From an uncultured Clostridia bacterium (lineage in GTDB: Bacteria > Bacillota > Clostridia > Oscillospirales > Ruminococcaceae), in contig CALXBD010000131.1 of the NCBI GenBank assembly GCA_944386445.1, positions 1 to 48,025 on the forward strand: a DNA stretch of 48,025 bases, given 5' to 3'. Shown piece by piece: positions 16,572 to 24,932 of the stretch. The notes beneath the pieces are model-generated. The model was not told the DNA's origin. It saw only the letters and a program-made list of their open reading frames with translations, and made no database searches. The translations under genes were made by a program, and so were the position numbers. The first letter of the stretch is position 1. Every line of letters starts with the position of its first letter.

Positions 16572-17747
16572 TTGAATACTGTATCTTTTCCAAAACTCGG
16601 GCTTGAATTTACCGTAGACCGGGTTGCATTTTCAATCGGGCCGCTGAATATTACCTGGTATGGGCTGATTATTGCTGCAGGTATTTTATTGGCCATGTGT
16701 TTCGCCTTTTATCAATGCCGCAAGTTCGGAATCATCGCGGATAAACTGATGGATGCCGCTCTGGGCGGAGTCGTAGGCGGTATTATCGGCGCACGGCTTT
16801 ATTATGTTGCCTTCCGCTGGGAGGATTATAAGGATAATCTGTCGGCTATCTTCCAGACATGGGAAGGCGGTATGGCTATTTACGGAGGATTGATCGGCGG
16901 ATTAATAGTAGGATTACTGGTAGCAAAGCTCAGGCATATCCGCATTCTTCCTGCATTGGATATAACGGTTATGGGGTTCTTAATTGGTCAGTCTATCGGC
17001 CGGTGGGGAAATTTCGTCAATATCGAGGCGTTCGGCGGAAACACTGACTTGCCTTGGGGAATGACTTCTTCCGTAATTACCAGCTATCTGCGGGAACACT
17101 ATAGTGACCTTACTAATTTGGGAATGACGATTGATCCTACAGCGCCTGTCCATCCGACGTTCCTCTATGAATCTTTATGGTGCGCACTGGGCTTCGTGCT
17201 TCTGTTTTTGTACAGCAAGCGCCGTCGGTTTGACGGAGAGATTTTCCTGATGTATAGTGCTTGGTACGGAGTAGGCCGTTTCTTTATCGAGGGCTTGCGG
17301 ACAGATAGCCTGCTGATTGGAAGCATCCGTGTTTCCCAGCTGGTCGCAGGAATTGCTGTTTTGGCTGCTGTGATTACCTGGATTGTCGTGACTGCTAAGA
17401 TTAAGACAGCTCACGATCCGGAATATTTGAAACTTTATGTGTTGACAGATAGCTTTGCTCAAGAAGTAGCTGAATATGAAGAGAAACTCCAGAAAAAATC
17501 CAAAAAGGGTAAAAAAGCTGCCGAGGAAACAGCAACTGCTGTAGAAGCAGATGATTCCGTCCAGAAGGCTGATGGCCAGACTGATGATCAGCAGGACGCG
17601 TCTGATGGAGTAGAAGTCGTTGATATCGGTAATTTCCAGGGAGAAGAAACGGCAGATACTTCTCAGGATGACGGCACCAAGGTTGTCGGCGATGAAACGA
17701 AGGACAGCGGAGAAACGGAGGAGACACAAGATGGCAAAGATCATTGA
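16572..17747 (+). CDS. lgt: Prolipoprotein diacylglyceryl transferase with a long acidic C-terminal tail
   Basis: Transfers diacylglycerol from phosphatidylglycerol to the lipobox Cys of prolipoproteins. The core (residues 1 to about 275) has the seven-TM pattern with WYGLIIAAGILLA, GGIIGARLYYV, the signature GQSIGRWGNFVNIEAFGG and HPTFLYESLWC. The TTG at 16572 is the start: AGGTGG lies about 8 nt upstream, and upstream in-frame codons have no RBS. After the last TM, about 110 extra residues are Lys-rich and then Asp/Glu/Gln-rich (KKSKKGKKAAEE, later DDQQDASDG); most Lgt proteins lack such a tail. The end overlaps folD by 17 bp. Confidence 0.92.
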   Translation: MNTVSFPKLGLEFTVDRVAFSIGPLNITWYGLIIAAGILLAMCFAFYQCRKFGIIADKLMDAALGGVVGGIIGARLYYVAFRWEDYKDNLSAIFQTWEGGMAIYGGLIGGLIVGLLVAKLRHIRILPALDITVMGFLIGQSIGRWGNFVNIEAFGGNTDLPWGMTSSVITSYLREHYSDLTNLGMTIDPTAPVHPTFLYESLWCALGFVLLFLYSKRRRFDGEIFLMYSAWYGVGRFFIEGLRTDSLLIGSIRVSQLVAGIAVLAAVITWIVVTAKIKTAHDPEYLKLYVLTDSFAQEVAEYEEKLQKKSKKGKKAAEETATAVEADDSVQKADGQTDDQQDASDGVEVVDIGNFQGEETADTSQDDGTKVVGDETKDSGETEETQDGKDH

Positions 17748-18585
17748 CGGAAAAGCTGTTTCAGCCAGCGTAAAGGCCGCTGTTGCTCAGGAAGTTGCGG
17801 CTTTGAAAGAACAGGGAATATCTGTGGGATTGGCTGTTGTCATTGTAGGCGATGATCCCGCATCCCGTATATATGTGAATAATAAAAAGAAGGCATGCGC
17901 TTCCTGTGGAATTGAGTCTTTTGAATATGCTCTTTCAGGGGATACAACGGAAGAAGAATTGCTGGAGCTGGTGGAAAAGCTGAATCAGGATAAGAAGGTC
18001 AACGGAATTCTTGTTCAGCTTCCGCTGCCGCGTCAGATCGACGAACACAAGGTGATTGAAGCAATTTCTCCTAAAAAAGATGTGGATGCTTTCAATGCGG
18101 TGAATGTAGGAAAAATTATGATCGGCGATTTTGATTTTCTGCCCTGTACGCCTTCAGGATGCATGGATCTGATTGATTCAACAAGTGTCTCTGTGGAAGG
18201 CAAACGCTGTGTGGTTATCGGAAGAAGCAATATCGTAGGCAAACCCATGGCAATGCTTCTGCTCCATCGCAACGGGACTGTGACAATCTGCCATTCCCGC
18301 ACCAAGGATTTGAAAGAGATTTGCCGTCAGGCAGATATCTTGGTGGCGGCAGTAGGTAAACCAAATTTTGTAACCGCTGATATGGTGAAAGAGGGAGCTG
18401 TCGTCATTGACGTTGGCATGAACCGGCTGGAAAACGGTAAGCTTTGCGGCGACGTGGATTTTGAAGCAGTCAGCCAGGTCGCGGAATGGATAACGCCTGT
18501 GCCCGGCGGAGTCGGGCCGATGACAATTGCTACGTTGATGCGGAACACGCTGACTGCTGCCAAAATCCAAAATGGCCTCTCTTGA
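17731..18585 (+). CDS. folD: Bifunctional methylenetetrahydrofolate dehydrogenase/cyclohydrolase
   Basis: Converts 5,10-methylene-THF to 10-formyl-THF in two steps using NADP, in one-carbon metabolism. 284 residues, normal. Signatures: VGDDPASRIYVNNKKKAC with the catalytic Lys, GILVQLPLPRQID, PCTPSGCMDLI, VVIGRSNIVGKPMAMLL for NADP, and ITPVPGGVGPMTIATLM at the end. GGAGGA 11 nt upstream supports ATG 17731, which lies inside the lgt tail, so the two are co-transcribed. Confidence 0.96.
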   Translation: MAKIIDGKAVSASVKAAVAQEVAALKEQGISVGLAVVIVGDDPASRIYVNNKKKACASCGIESFEYALSGDTTEEELLELVEKLNQDKKVNGILVQLPLPRQIDEHKVIEAISPKKDVDAFNAVNVGKIMIGDFDFLPCTPSGCMDLIDSTSVSVEGKRCVVIGRSNIVGKPMAMLLLHRNGTVTICHSRTKDLKEICRQADILVAAVGKPNFVTADMVKEGAVVIDVGMNRLENGKLCGDVDFEAVSQVAEWITPVPGGVGPMTIATLMRNTLTAAKIQNGLS

Positions 18586-18610
18586 CAAGAAGCCGGATAT
18601 CGGTTATCAT
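18582..18610 (+). promoter_or_regulatory. Sigma-A promoter of the pseudokinase gene
   Basis: Perfect TTGACA at 18582-18587, overlapping the folD stop, a 17-bp spacer and TATCAT at 18605-18610, about 50 bp before the GTG start. Confidence 0.75.
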
Positions 18611-18661
18611 GATGACGAATACAGCGCTTTGCGGCGCAGTCAGTAAAGGAGGAGTCGGCCG

Positions 18662-20515
18662 GTGAAACGCAATCTTTGCATGGGCTGTATGCAGGAAAAA
18701 GGCGAAAGTCCTGTTTGCCCTCACTGCGGCTACGAGGAAGGGACTCCGCATTTTGCTTCCTATCTTCCCCCGCATACCATGATCGACAGCCGTTATCTGG
18801 TGGGCAGGGTTCTGAGTTATAATGGCGAAAGCGTTATTTATATCGGATATGATACTATGAGCGACCGGCGGGTAGATATCCGGGAGTACTTCCCGGATAC
18901 TTTGGCCGGCCGAAATTCGGATGGCCGGAGTGTTCGGGTAAATGAGGGGCGTCAGATCCAGTTCAAAGCCTATATGGGCGATTACCTGGAAATGATTCGT
19001 AAGCTTTCCCGCATGCGGACCCTTTCCTGCGTGGTGCAGGTCCAGGGAATCGTGGAAAGTAATAATACGGTTTATGCGGTAATGGAACATATTGATGGGG
19101 TTACGGTACGGCAGTATTTGAATGATCGCGGAACCATGCTTTCCTGGCAGGAAGCATCCGATTTGTTTCTGCCGATGCTGAAAACTCTGCGGCTGATCCA
19201 TCAGGATGGATTGATTCACCGGGGAATCAGTGCCGATACGATTCTGATTACCCATAATAATACCGTGAAAATCGATGGATTCTGTATTAGTGCGGTTCGG
19301 GCTGCCCGGACAGAATTGGTGGCGGAATTGTTTCCGGGCTTTTCAGCCCCGGAACAGTATTCCACAATCAGTCCCCACGGAACCTGGACGGATGTATATG
19401 CCGTATGTGCTTTGTTGTATACGGTTCTGACCGGGCAGCGGCCGCCGGAGGCTTTGATTCGTTCTCCTGAAAAGAGGCTGATGCCTCCTCGGGAACGCAA
19501 CGAAACCGTTCCGCCTCAGGTATCAGATGCTTTGTTGGAAGGTCTGGAACTAAATATCCGGGGCCGAATTCAGGATATGGATACTTTGATCAACCGGCTC
19601 ACAGGGGAATATCCTGTTCAAGCTGATGTTAAAGTAGAACGGGATGAACCTCCTATGGTAGTGATCCCGGAGGATGACTGGCCGGAAGATCCTCAAGAGG
19701 AACCGGAAGGAAACACAACTTATTATCACCCGGCGTCAACAGGCGGTGTTGCCAATACCCGTCAGGTGTCTGTGTCGCCGCGACGTACTGAAAGCCGTCA
19801 GGAAGAGCAAGCGCGGACAAAGAAGCTGATTTTTACCAGCATGGCAGTTACTTTGCCGATACTGTTACTGGCATTAATTTTGACATTTTGGATTCTCTTT
19901 GGCGGCGACAGCCGTAAGTCCAATGGGGAGTCTTCCAATGTGTCGGAAGAAAGCAGTTTGGAAGAATGGCTGGTACCTTCTCATGTCGACAGCTCGACTG
20001 AAATCAGTTCCCATATGGAGTCCAGTTCTTCTGAAGAAAGTTCAAAGGAGGAAAGCTCGGAAGAAAGTTCTGAACCCGAGGAGAGCAGTACAGAACCAAT
20101 TACAATGACTAATTTTGTAGGCCAGAAGTATGCTGATGTAATAGCCGATGCGAAGAATAAGAAGATTTATATCTTCGGCGAGCCGGAATATGTGTACAGC
20201 AATGAATACGCTGAAGGAATCGTGGTAGACCAGGATGTAACGCCGGGAATTGAAATCACTGAAGGAACGAATGTTAAATTGAAGGTGAGTAAAGGTCCGG
20301 AATACATTATTCTTCCAAGTTACGAGAAGAAGACCGAAAAAGAATACATCGATGAATTGAATGATTTAGGAATCACGAACATCGTTGTTTCATATCGGGA
20401 AGATCCGCTGTTTAAGCAGGAGGGCTTCGTCGTAGGAACTAGTTCGACAGACGGGACATACGATATTGTGAAAAAGCCGGTGTTGGAGATTTATGTATCC
20501 AAAAAATCGGAATAA
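18662..20515 (+). CDS. Zinc-ribbon / pseudokinase / double-PASTA membrane protein
   Basis: 617 residues with a PrkC/PknB-like plan. Zinc ribbon: Cys6, 9, 19, 22. Kinase-like domain about 42-315; TM 389-413; Ser/Glu-rich stalk 420-478; PASTA domains about 482-544 and 548-613 outside the cell. Key catalytic positions are changed: the VAIK lysine is Arg74 (VDIREYFP), the HRD aspartate is Gly188 (HRGIS), the following Asn is Thr193, and DFG reads GFC (206-208). APE (229-231) and the F-helix Asp (TWTDVYAV) remain, so the fold is kept. It should therefore be a cell-wall-fragment-binding pseudokinase acting as a scaffold or allosteric partner, not an active kinase. GTG start with GGAGGAG upstream. 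It converges on an Hsp70/J/SseB operon. Confidence 0.85.
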   Translation: MKRNLCMGCMQEKGESPVCPHCGYEEGTPHFASYLPPHTMIDSRYLVGRVLSYNGESVIYIGYDTMSDRRVDIREYFPDTLAGRNSDGRSVRVNEGRQIQFKAYMGDYLEMIRKLSRMRTLSCVVQVQGIVESNNTVYAVMEHIDGVTVRQYLNDRGTMLSWQEASDLFLPMLKTLRLIHQDGLIHRGISADTILITHNNTVKIDGFCISAVRAARTELVAELFPGFSAPEQYSTISPHGTWTDVYAVCALLYTVLTGQRPPEALIRSPEKRLMPPRERNETVPPQVSDALLEGLELNIRGRIQDMDTLINRLTGEYPVQADVKVERDEPPMVVIPEDDWPEDPQEEPEGNTTYYHPASTGGVANTRQVSVSPRRTESRQEEQARTKKLIFTSMAVTLPILLLALILTFWILFGGDSRKSNGESSNVSEESSLEEWLVPSHVDSSTEISSHMESSSSEESSKEESSEESSEPEESSTEPITMTNFVGQKYADVIADAKNKKIYIFGEPEYVYSNEYAEGIVVDQDVTPGIEITEGTNVKLKVSKGPEYIILPSYEKKTEKEYIDELNDLGITNIVVSYREDPLFKQEGFVVGTSSTDGTYDIVKKPVLEIYVSKKSE

Positions 20516-20516
20516 T

Positions 20517-20550
20517 AAAAAATCCGCATCTTTAATGATGCGGATTTTTT
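20517..20550 (+). terminator. Bidirectional terminator
   Basis: Perfect 14-bp stem (AAAAAATCCGCATC / GATGCGGATTTTTT) with a 6-nt loop. It serves the pseudokinase gene and, on the minus strand, the SseB-domain gene whose stop overlaps its edge. Confidence 0.92.
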
Positions 20551-21694
20551 ATTGGATACTGTTTTGAAAAAATTCGGGATGCTCCGCACGGTATAAGCGT
20601 AAGCGGGCTAAATTCTTTTGATGGAAAACCAGATTGAACCCATAAGGGTTGATTGTAAATCCATCCTGTTTTTGAGCAAAGGAAAGAATCTCATCACAAG
20701 ACAAAATCAACGGGAGATATCCTTTTAGAGAATATGCCTTTTCCAGTTCCGAAGAGTCTGTAAATACCGGAAGATATCTGTGACCATCACGGGTTTCCAG
20801 GGAGGGCAGACCAATGGAATGTTTATCGGAAGAGATGTTTTCAGATCCTGGCTTAGCCGGCACCAGAAATTTAGCCTGAAGAGTTTCCTTGAGCAAGGAT
20901 TCCTCTTTTTGGCGAAGTTCCGGCACTTTATCATGAATATAGCGCGCTTCGGAAAAAACTTGAAAAAATTCCTGACATGCCAGCTGAAGAGCAGGGTTTT
21001 CTACTTTGCCGATTTCCGAATCGCTGGAAAGAAGGTAGTTTATGGGTAACCTGAAGCGATACTCACAGTTATCAATCAGCAGGGCCTCGCAGCCAGAACG
21101 CCGAAGCTGTTCCAGACATGCGTGCAGCTCTTTGCGCGGAATTTCTTTTTTGCGGAGAAAGAGAAATTGACGGCTGAAATAATCAATGCAGTTTTCGCAA
21201 AAGGAGCAGCGAGTAAAGAACCAAGCTGCTTTCTCAAACAAACAGGGAGTATCCGTTGATTCCAGAACAGCTAAAAAGAGACGGGACGCTCTCAGCAGGG
21301 AGTGGGCTAACAATGCAGGAAAGGCCTTCTCCAAATTTGGGAAGGCTTCCGGTTGCCGCTGCAGAATCTCGCCGGCAAACAGAAGCTCCGGAAGCGGCAC
21401 CCGGCGGAGCAGCTCCGGAGAATCGCGTTTTACCAGCTTCCGGATAGATTCCTTGCGCTTTTCCGATACACGATCCGTTGTATCAGGTTGGAGCCGTAAC
21501 CTAATCGTAGATGAAGTTGGAACGAGGCGGTAAAAACCAATCCATACTAATACAGAAATGAGCAGAAGAAAAACCTGAATAATCAGGTTCCACGGAGACT
21601 GGGCATCTATCAGAATCAATATAACGAGAACCAAAATTGGGGTCAACATGCATAGAGAGATCTGAATCCAAGATATCTGCCGTGGTTTTTTCAT
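20549..21694 (-). CDS. Membrane protein with C-terminal SseB-like domain
   Basis: 381 residues. Two N-terminal TMs (ISLCMLTPILVLVILILI, about 11-29; IIQVFLLLISVLVWIGFY, about 38-56) are followed by a long helical cytoplasmic region with a Cys-containing patch (TRCSFCENCIDYF). The last about 110 residues match the SseB N-terminal domain pattern (FLVPAKPG, GLPSLETRDGHRYLPVFTD, AYSLKGYLPLILSCDEIL, GFTINPYGFNLVF). SseB-domain proteins are widespread in Firmicutes but of unclear role. It starts 4 bp after the J-domain gene, so it is the third gene of that operon. Probable membrane partner of the chaperone pair, by context only. Confidence 0.7.
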   Translation of the reverse strand: MKKPRQISWIQISLCMLTPILVLVILILIDAQSPWNLIIQVFLLLISVLVWIGFYRLVPTSSTIRLRLQPDTTDRVSEKRKESIRKLVKRDSPELLRRVPLPELLFAGEILQRQPEAFPNLEKAFPALLAHSLLRASRLFLAVLESTDTPCLFEKAAWFFTRCSFCENCIDYFSRQFLFLRKKEIPRKELHACLEQLRRSGCEALLIDNCEYRFRLPINYLLSSDSEIGKVENPALQLACQEFFQVFSEARYIHDKVPELRQKEESLLKETLQAKFLVPAKPGSENISSDKHSIGLPSLETRDGHRYLPVFTDSSELEKAYSLKGYLPLILSCDEILSFAQKQDGFTINPYGFNLVFHQKNLARLRLYRAEHPEFFQNSIQ

Positions 21695-21698
21695 GTTG

Positions 21699-22514
21699 TC
21701 ACCGCTTTCGGCGTTTTTTTAGGATGACAAGAAACAAAAGTAAAATAATACATCCTGCTCCCAACAGGAAAAAGATCAGCCGTGAGTCAATACTGAATAG
21801 AACAAAAAGAATTACCATGCCGGATAAAATCAGTCCGGCATCCCGAATATCATATTTAGTTTTGGAAGCTGATGTGAATTTCCGTACAGAAATCCGTTGG
21901 CAGCGGGGCAGCACCAGCTTGCTAAGTTCAACTGCTTCCGGAGAGAGATTAGGTACCCCGAGAGAAAATGTCTGACGGATGGCCAGCCATGCTCCGTCAG
22001 GGAGAAATTCATAATGATCTGAACAGAACTGCTGCAAAAAAGGATAAAACCCTGTATCCTTTGCAAGTCCTGCAAAAACAGGGCCTTGAAGCAGAAGCTG
22101 CCAACTGGATAAATCCTCCTGGGTTTGAGGATTCCGCGCAAGCTGATAAAGACAGCTTAAAGCCTTACCATATCGCCTAAGATTTTTCTTTTTTTCTCTG
22201 TCAAGTCCTGCAGCAATCAAATCCTCCAATTCCTGATTTGACAACTCTTCTTTTTCGCTTTGGAGGGTATCAGGCTCACCAGAAGAATAAGAAGAATTGT
22301 CCTGTTCCGGTTGGACTGCAGTTTTTTCCATCGGTGTATCCTGCTGATGTGCCTTTGCCCATTGGCAGGCGGCCTGATATGCTTCATGAAGGCGCTGGAA
22401 ATTTTCCGGGGCCTCCTCAGGGTGGAAAATCTTAGACTTTTGTGCATATGCGTGACGAATTGCTTGGAGATCGGCGGTAGGCTGCAGCCCCAGTTCCTCC
22501 CAAAAATCCGTCAT
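21699..22514 (-). CDS. Membrane-anchored J-domain protein (HPE variant)
   Basis: 271 residues. Residues 3-55 are a J-domain (FWEELGLQPTADLQAIRHAY, then HPEEAPENFQRLHEAYQAA), but the Hsp70-activating HPD tripeptide is HPE (31-33). A charged linker and helical middle follow, and two TMs close the protein (about 228-245 and 246-264) with a Lys/Arg end. The J-domain therefore faces the cytoplasm. Its ATG overlaps the Hsp70 stop by 4 bp, so the two are coupled, like the E. coli pairing of HscC with DjlB/DjlC-type proteins. It is presumably the dedicated co-chaperone of that Hsp70. Confidence 0.8.
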   Translation of the reverse strand: MTDFWEELGLQPTADLQAIRHAYAQKSKIFHPEEAPENFQRLHEAYQAACQWAKAHQQDTPMEKTAVQPEQDNSSYSSGEPDTLQSEKEELSNQELEDLIAAGLDREKKKNLRRYGKALSCLYQLARNPQTQEDLSSWQLLLQGPVFAGLAKDTGFYPFLQQFCSDHYEFLPDGAWLAIRQTFSLGVPNLSPEAVELSKLVLPRCQRISVRKFTSASKTKYDIRDAGLILSGMVILFVLFSIDSRLIFFLLGAGCIILLLFLVILKKRRKR

Positions 22515-24241
22515 GATTTTTCATCCTTCCAGTCATTTTCTGAGGGCAGCTCTGCTTCCCGACCGGCCTCCAAGAGCCGCAGCAATTCCAGAAATCGCTT
22601 TCTGCTTCTGGCGATCCGCAGTGGATCCTGACTCGTAAGAATCTGCTCGAACCAACTGACCATCAACGCCACTTTCTGACGAGTTTCTCCTAATGTTTCC
22701 TGATACAACCGGTCGCCCTGGGCCAAAGCTAACTGGTTTTCCTCCTGATCTCGGGGATTGATCTTCAATTTGGTGAGAGCCTCCAGCCTGACAGCAGCTT
22801 CCTCCTCCGAAAGTCCACTGTCTTTTCCCACCAAAACTACACGTTCCCTGTGCGCAGTCGTCTGATTATAAACTTCTGCTTCCAAAATTCCGTTGATGTC
22901 ATATGTAAAGCGGACGTCTACATTTTCCACAGACTTCGGGGCGGGCGGGATGTCGATTTCCACTGCGCCTAAGCGCAAATTATCTTCACAATAGAGGCTT
23001 TCGCCCTGATAGATATCCACGCAGATTTTTTTCTGCCCATCACGGACGGTATAAAAACGCTGAGCTTTACTGCTGGGAAGGATGCTGTTCCGTTCAATGA
23101 TGGGCGCCATCAGCGGCCGGGAAGGATCATTGGGATTCAGTACGCCGGTTCCTAATGTAAAGGGGCAGATATCTGTCAGGATCATTTCCTTCAATTGGGG
23201 ATTTCGATCTTTCATGGCAGCAAAAATACCGGCTCCCAAAGCAACAGCCGTATCAGGATAAACCAAAGGAGTCGGACTTTTTTTCAAAAAATTCCCGATC
23301 CATTGGGCTACAACAGGCAGTTTAGAAGACCCTCCCACTAAAACGATGTCATCAAGCTCATTGGAACGGATTCCGCTGTCAGCTAGGACCCGTCGAATAG
23401 GCTTGATCATTTTTTGAAAAATAGGGGCGGAGATTTCGATAAATTTTTGACGGTCCAGAGTCAAAGAGCCGGAAAGGTCCTGGCCGGTCAGAACCAGCAT
23501 AACTGTTTCCTGGCGGCCCAATGCGATTTTAGCCTGTTCTGCCTGTTTCAGAAGGATTGCTTTTTGAACAGGAGAAAGCTGTTGAAATAAGATTCCATTC
23601 TGTTCACAAAAATAATCCGCGATACAAGAATCAAAATCAATTCCTCCCAGCTGATTATCTCCGCTTACAGCCAGAATGCTGACGATATTTTCAAAACAGT
23701 CAACAATCGAGACATCCAGAGTGCCGCCGCCAAAGTCAAAAACCAGGTAGTTTCTGTCTCCGGTATTCTGAACCATACGGCAGGCCAAAGCGGCGGCAGA
23801 AGGTTCATTGATAAGCCGTTCCACCTTTAATCCTGCCAGTTCGCCAGCCCTTTTTGTAGCAGCTCTTTGACGGTCTGTAAAATAAGCTGGGACACTGATC
23901 ACAGCTTCTTCAACCGGTTCTTCCAGAAATAATTCTGCATCTTCCCGCAGACGTCGCAGCACCAATGACGACAATTCTTCAGGTGTGAACTCTTTGTTTC
24001 CCAACCGGAACTTCCGGTTAGAACCCATTGCCCGTTTAAAGGAGGCTGCCGTCTGCTGGGGATGGGAAATAAGCCGTTCCCGTGCGGCCATACCAATCAG
24101 TACAGTGCCATCCTCATCCAGACTCACAACGCTAGGGGTAAGGTATTCTCCCAAAGGATTGGGAATTAGCGTACCACGGCCGTTTTTCCAGACGGAGACA
24201 AGGCTGTTTGTGGTACCCAAATCAATGCCGATAATAGCCAT
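22511..24241 (-). CDS. hscC: Hsp70-family chaperone, HscC-like
   Basis: 576 residues, shorter than DnaK. The ATPase domain has phosphate-1 GIDLGTTNSLVSV, phosphate-2 FDFGGGTLDVSIVD and the adenosine motif VLVGGSSKLPVV, with RLINEPSAAALA between. A beta-sandwich substrate domain is recognisable (LTDICPFTLGTGV, IERNSILPSSKAQRFYTV), followed by a short helical end without the DnaK EEVD-type tail. This matches HscC/specialised Hsp70 rather than DnaK, which in this group sits with grpE and dnaJ. First gene of an hscC-J-SseB operon with its own sigma-A promoter. Confidence 0.85.
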   Translation of the reverse strand: MAIIGIDLGTTNSLVSVWKNGRGTLIPNPLGEYLTPSVVSLDEDGTVLIGMAARERLISHPQQTAASFKRAMGSNRKFRLGNKEFTPEELSSLVLRRLREDAELFLEEPVEEAVISVPAYFTDRQRAATKRAGELAGLKVERLINEPSAAALACRMVQNTGDRNYLVFDFGGGTLDVSIVDCFENIVSILAVSGDNQLGGIDFDSCIADYFCEQNGILFQQLSPVQKAILLKQAEQAKIALGRQETVMLVLTGQDLSGSLTLDRQKFIEISAPIFQKMIKPIRRVLADSGIRSNELDDIVLVGGSSKLPVVAQWIGNFLKKSPTPLVYPDTAVALGAGIFAAMKDRNPQLKEMILTDICPFTLGTGVLNPNDPSRPLMAPIIERNSILPSSKAQRFYTVRDGQKKICVDIYQGESLYCEDNLRLGAVEIDIPPAPKSVENVDVRFTYDINGILEAEVYNQTTAHRERVVLVGKDSGLSEEEAAVRLEALTKLKINPRDQEENQLALAQGDRLYQETLGETRQKVALMVSWFEQILTSQDPLRIARSRKRFLELLRLLEAGREAELPSENDWKDEKS

Positions 24242-24281
24242 ATTCAGTTCTCCTTTTCACTCTGGAAATGCATCTCTTTTA

Positions 24282-24310
24282 AGCATAACACGGCAAAAGC
24301 TTCAAGTCAA
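24282..24310 (-). promoter_or_regulatory. Sigma-A promoter of the Hsp70 operon
   Basis: Minus strand: TTGACT at 24310-24305, a 17-bp spacer, TATGCT at 24287-24282. No CIRCE element was seen near it, so HrcA control is unlikely. Confidence 0.7.
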
Positions 24311-24481
24311 TTATAATACCATTTTCTGGAAATATTAAAGGAAAACATTTCCTTTTTGCACAGGAAACAGAGTTGTTTTTCATACATGTATAATTGATTT
24401 CGCAAAATATACGCATACAGATCTTCGAAAAGGAATATAGTATATTGTTGGGCGCTGTTGGAAAACGGAAGGGGGAACGAT

Positions 24482-24919
24482 ATGGCTTTTTCTGATTTGG
24501 AGATTTTAGCGCGTATCCTTCAGTGCGAGGCAGGCGGAGAGGGAGAAAACGGTATGCGTGCAGTAGCCAGTGTTGTAATGAACCGTGTACATATTACCTA
24601 TGGGGAATACGGAAGATTGGAAAAAACCATTCGGGCGATTGTCTATCAGCCCGGCCAGTTTGACTGTGTGCGTGAAACAGTCGGCGGGAAGTACAACACT
24701 CAAACGATCTATAATATGTCGCCTGAACAGATACATTACGATATTGCAAACTGGGCCATTGCGGGAAATCGACTAACCAATTTAGGATACGCATTGTGGT
24801 ATTTTAATCCATTTAAACCTACGTGCCGCCAGAATTTTCCATCAGAAGTAGGGCAGTTTGTCATTCGAATAGGGGATCACTGCTTTTACAATCCTACAGA
24901 GGCTTATGCCAAAACTTGA
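24482..24919 (+). CDS. cwlJ: Spore cortex-lytic cell wall hydrolase, CwlJ-like
   Basis: 145 residues of the SleB/CwlJ hydrolase family, with no signal peptide and no peptidoglycan-binding domain, which fits CwlJ (about 142 residues in Bacillus) rather than SleB. Family text: LARILQCEAGGEGENGMRAVASVVMNRV with the catalytic Glu, QPGQFDCV, and ALWYFNPF. CwlJ degrades muramic-lactam cortex peptidoglycan during germination. ATG 24482 follows AAGGGGG. The gene directly downstream is gerQ-like, the same pair as in Bacillus. Sequences resembling sporulation -10 elements (CATACA) occur at 24381 and 24414, but no -35 could be defended. Confidence 0.88.
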   Translation: MAFSDLEILARILQCEAGGEGENGMRAVASVVMNRVHITYGEYGRLEKTIRAIVYQPGQFDCVRETVGGKYNTQTIYNMSPEQIHYDIANWAIAGNRLTNLGYALWYFNPFKPTCRQNFPSEVGQFVIRIGDHCFYNPTEAYAKT

Positions 24920-24932
24920 AAGGAGAATTTTT

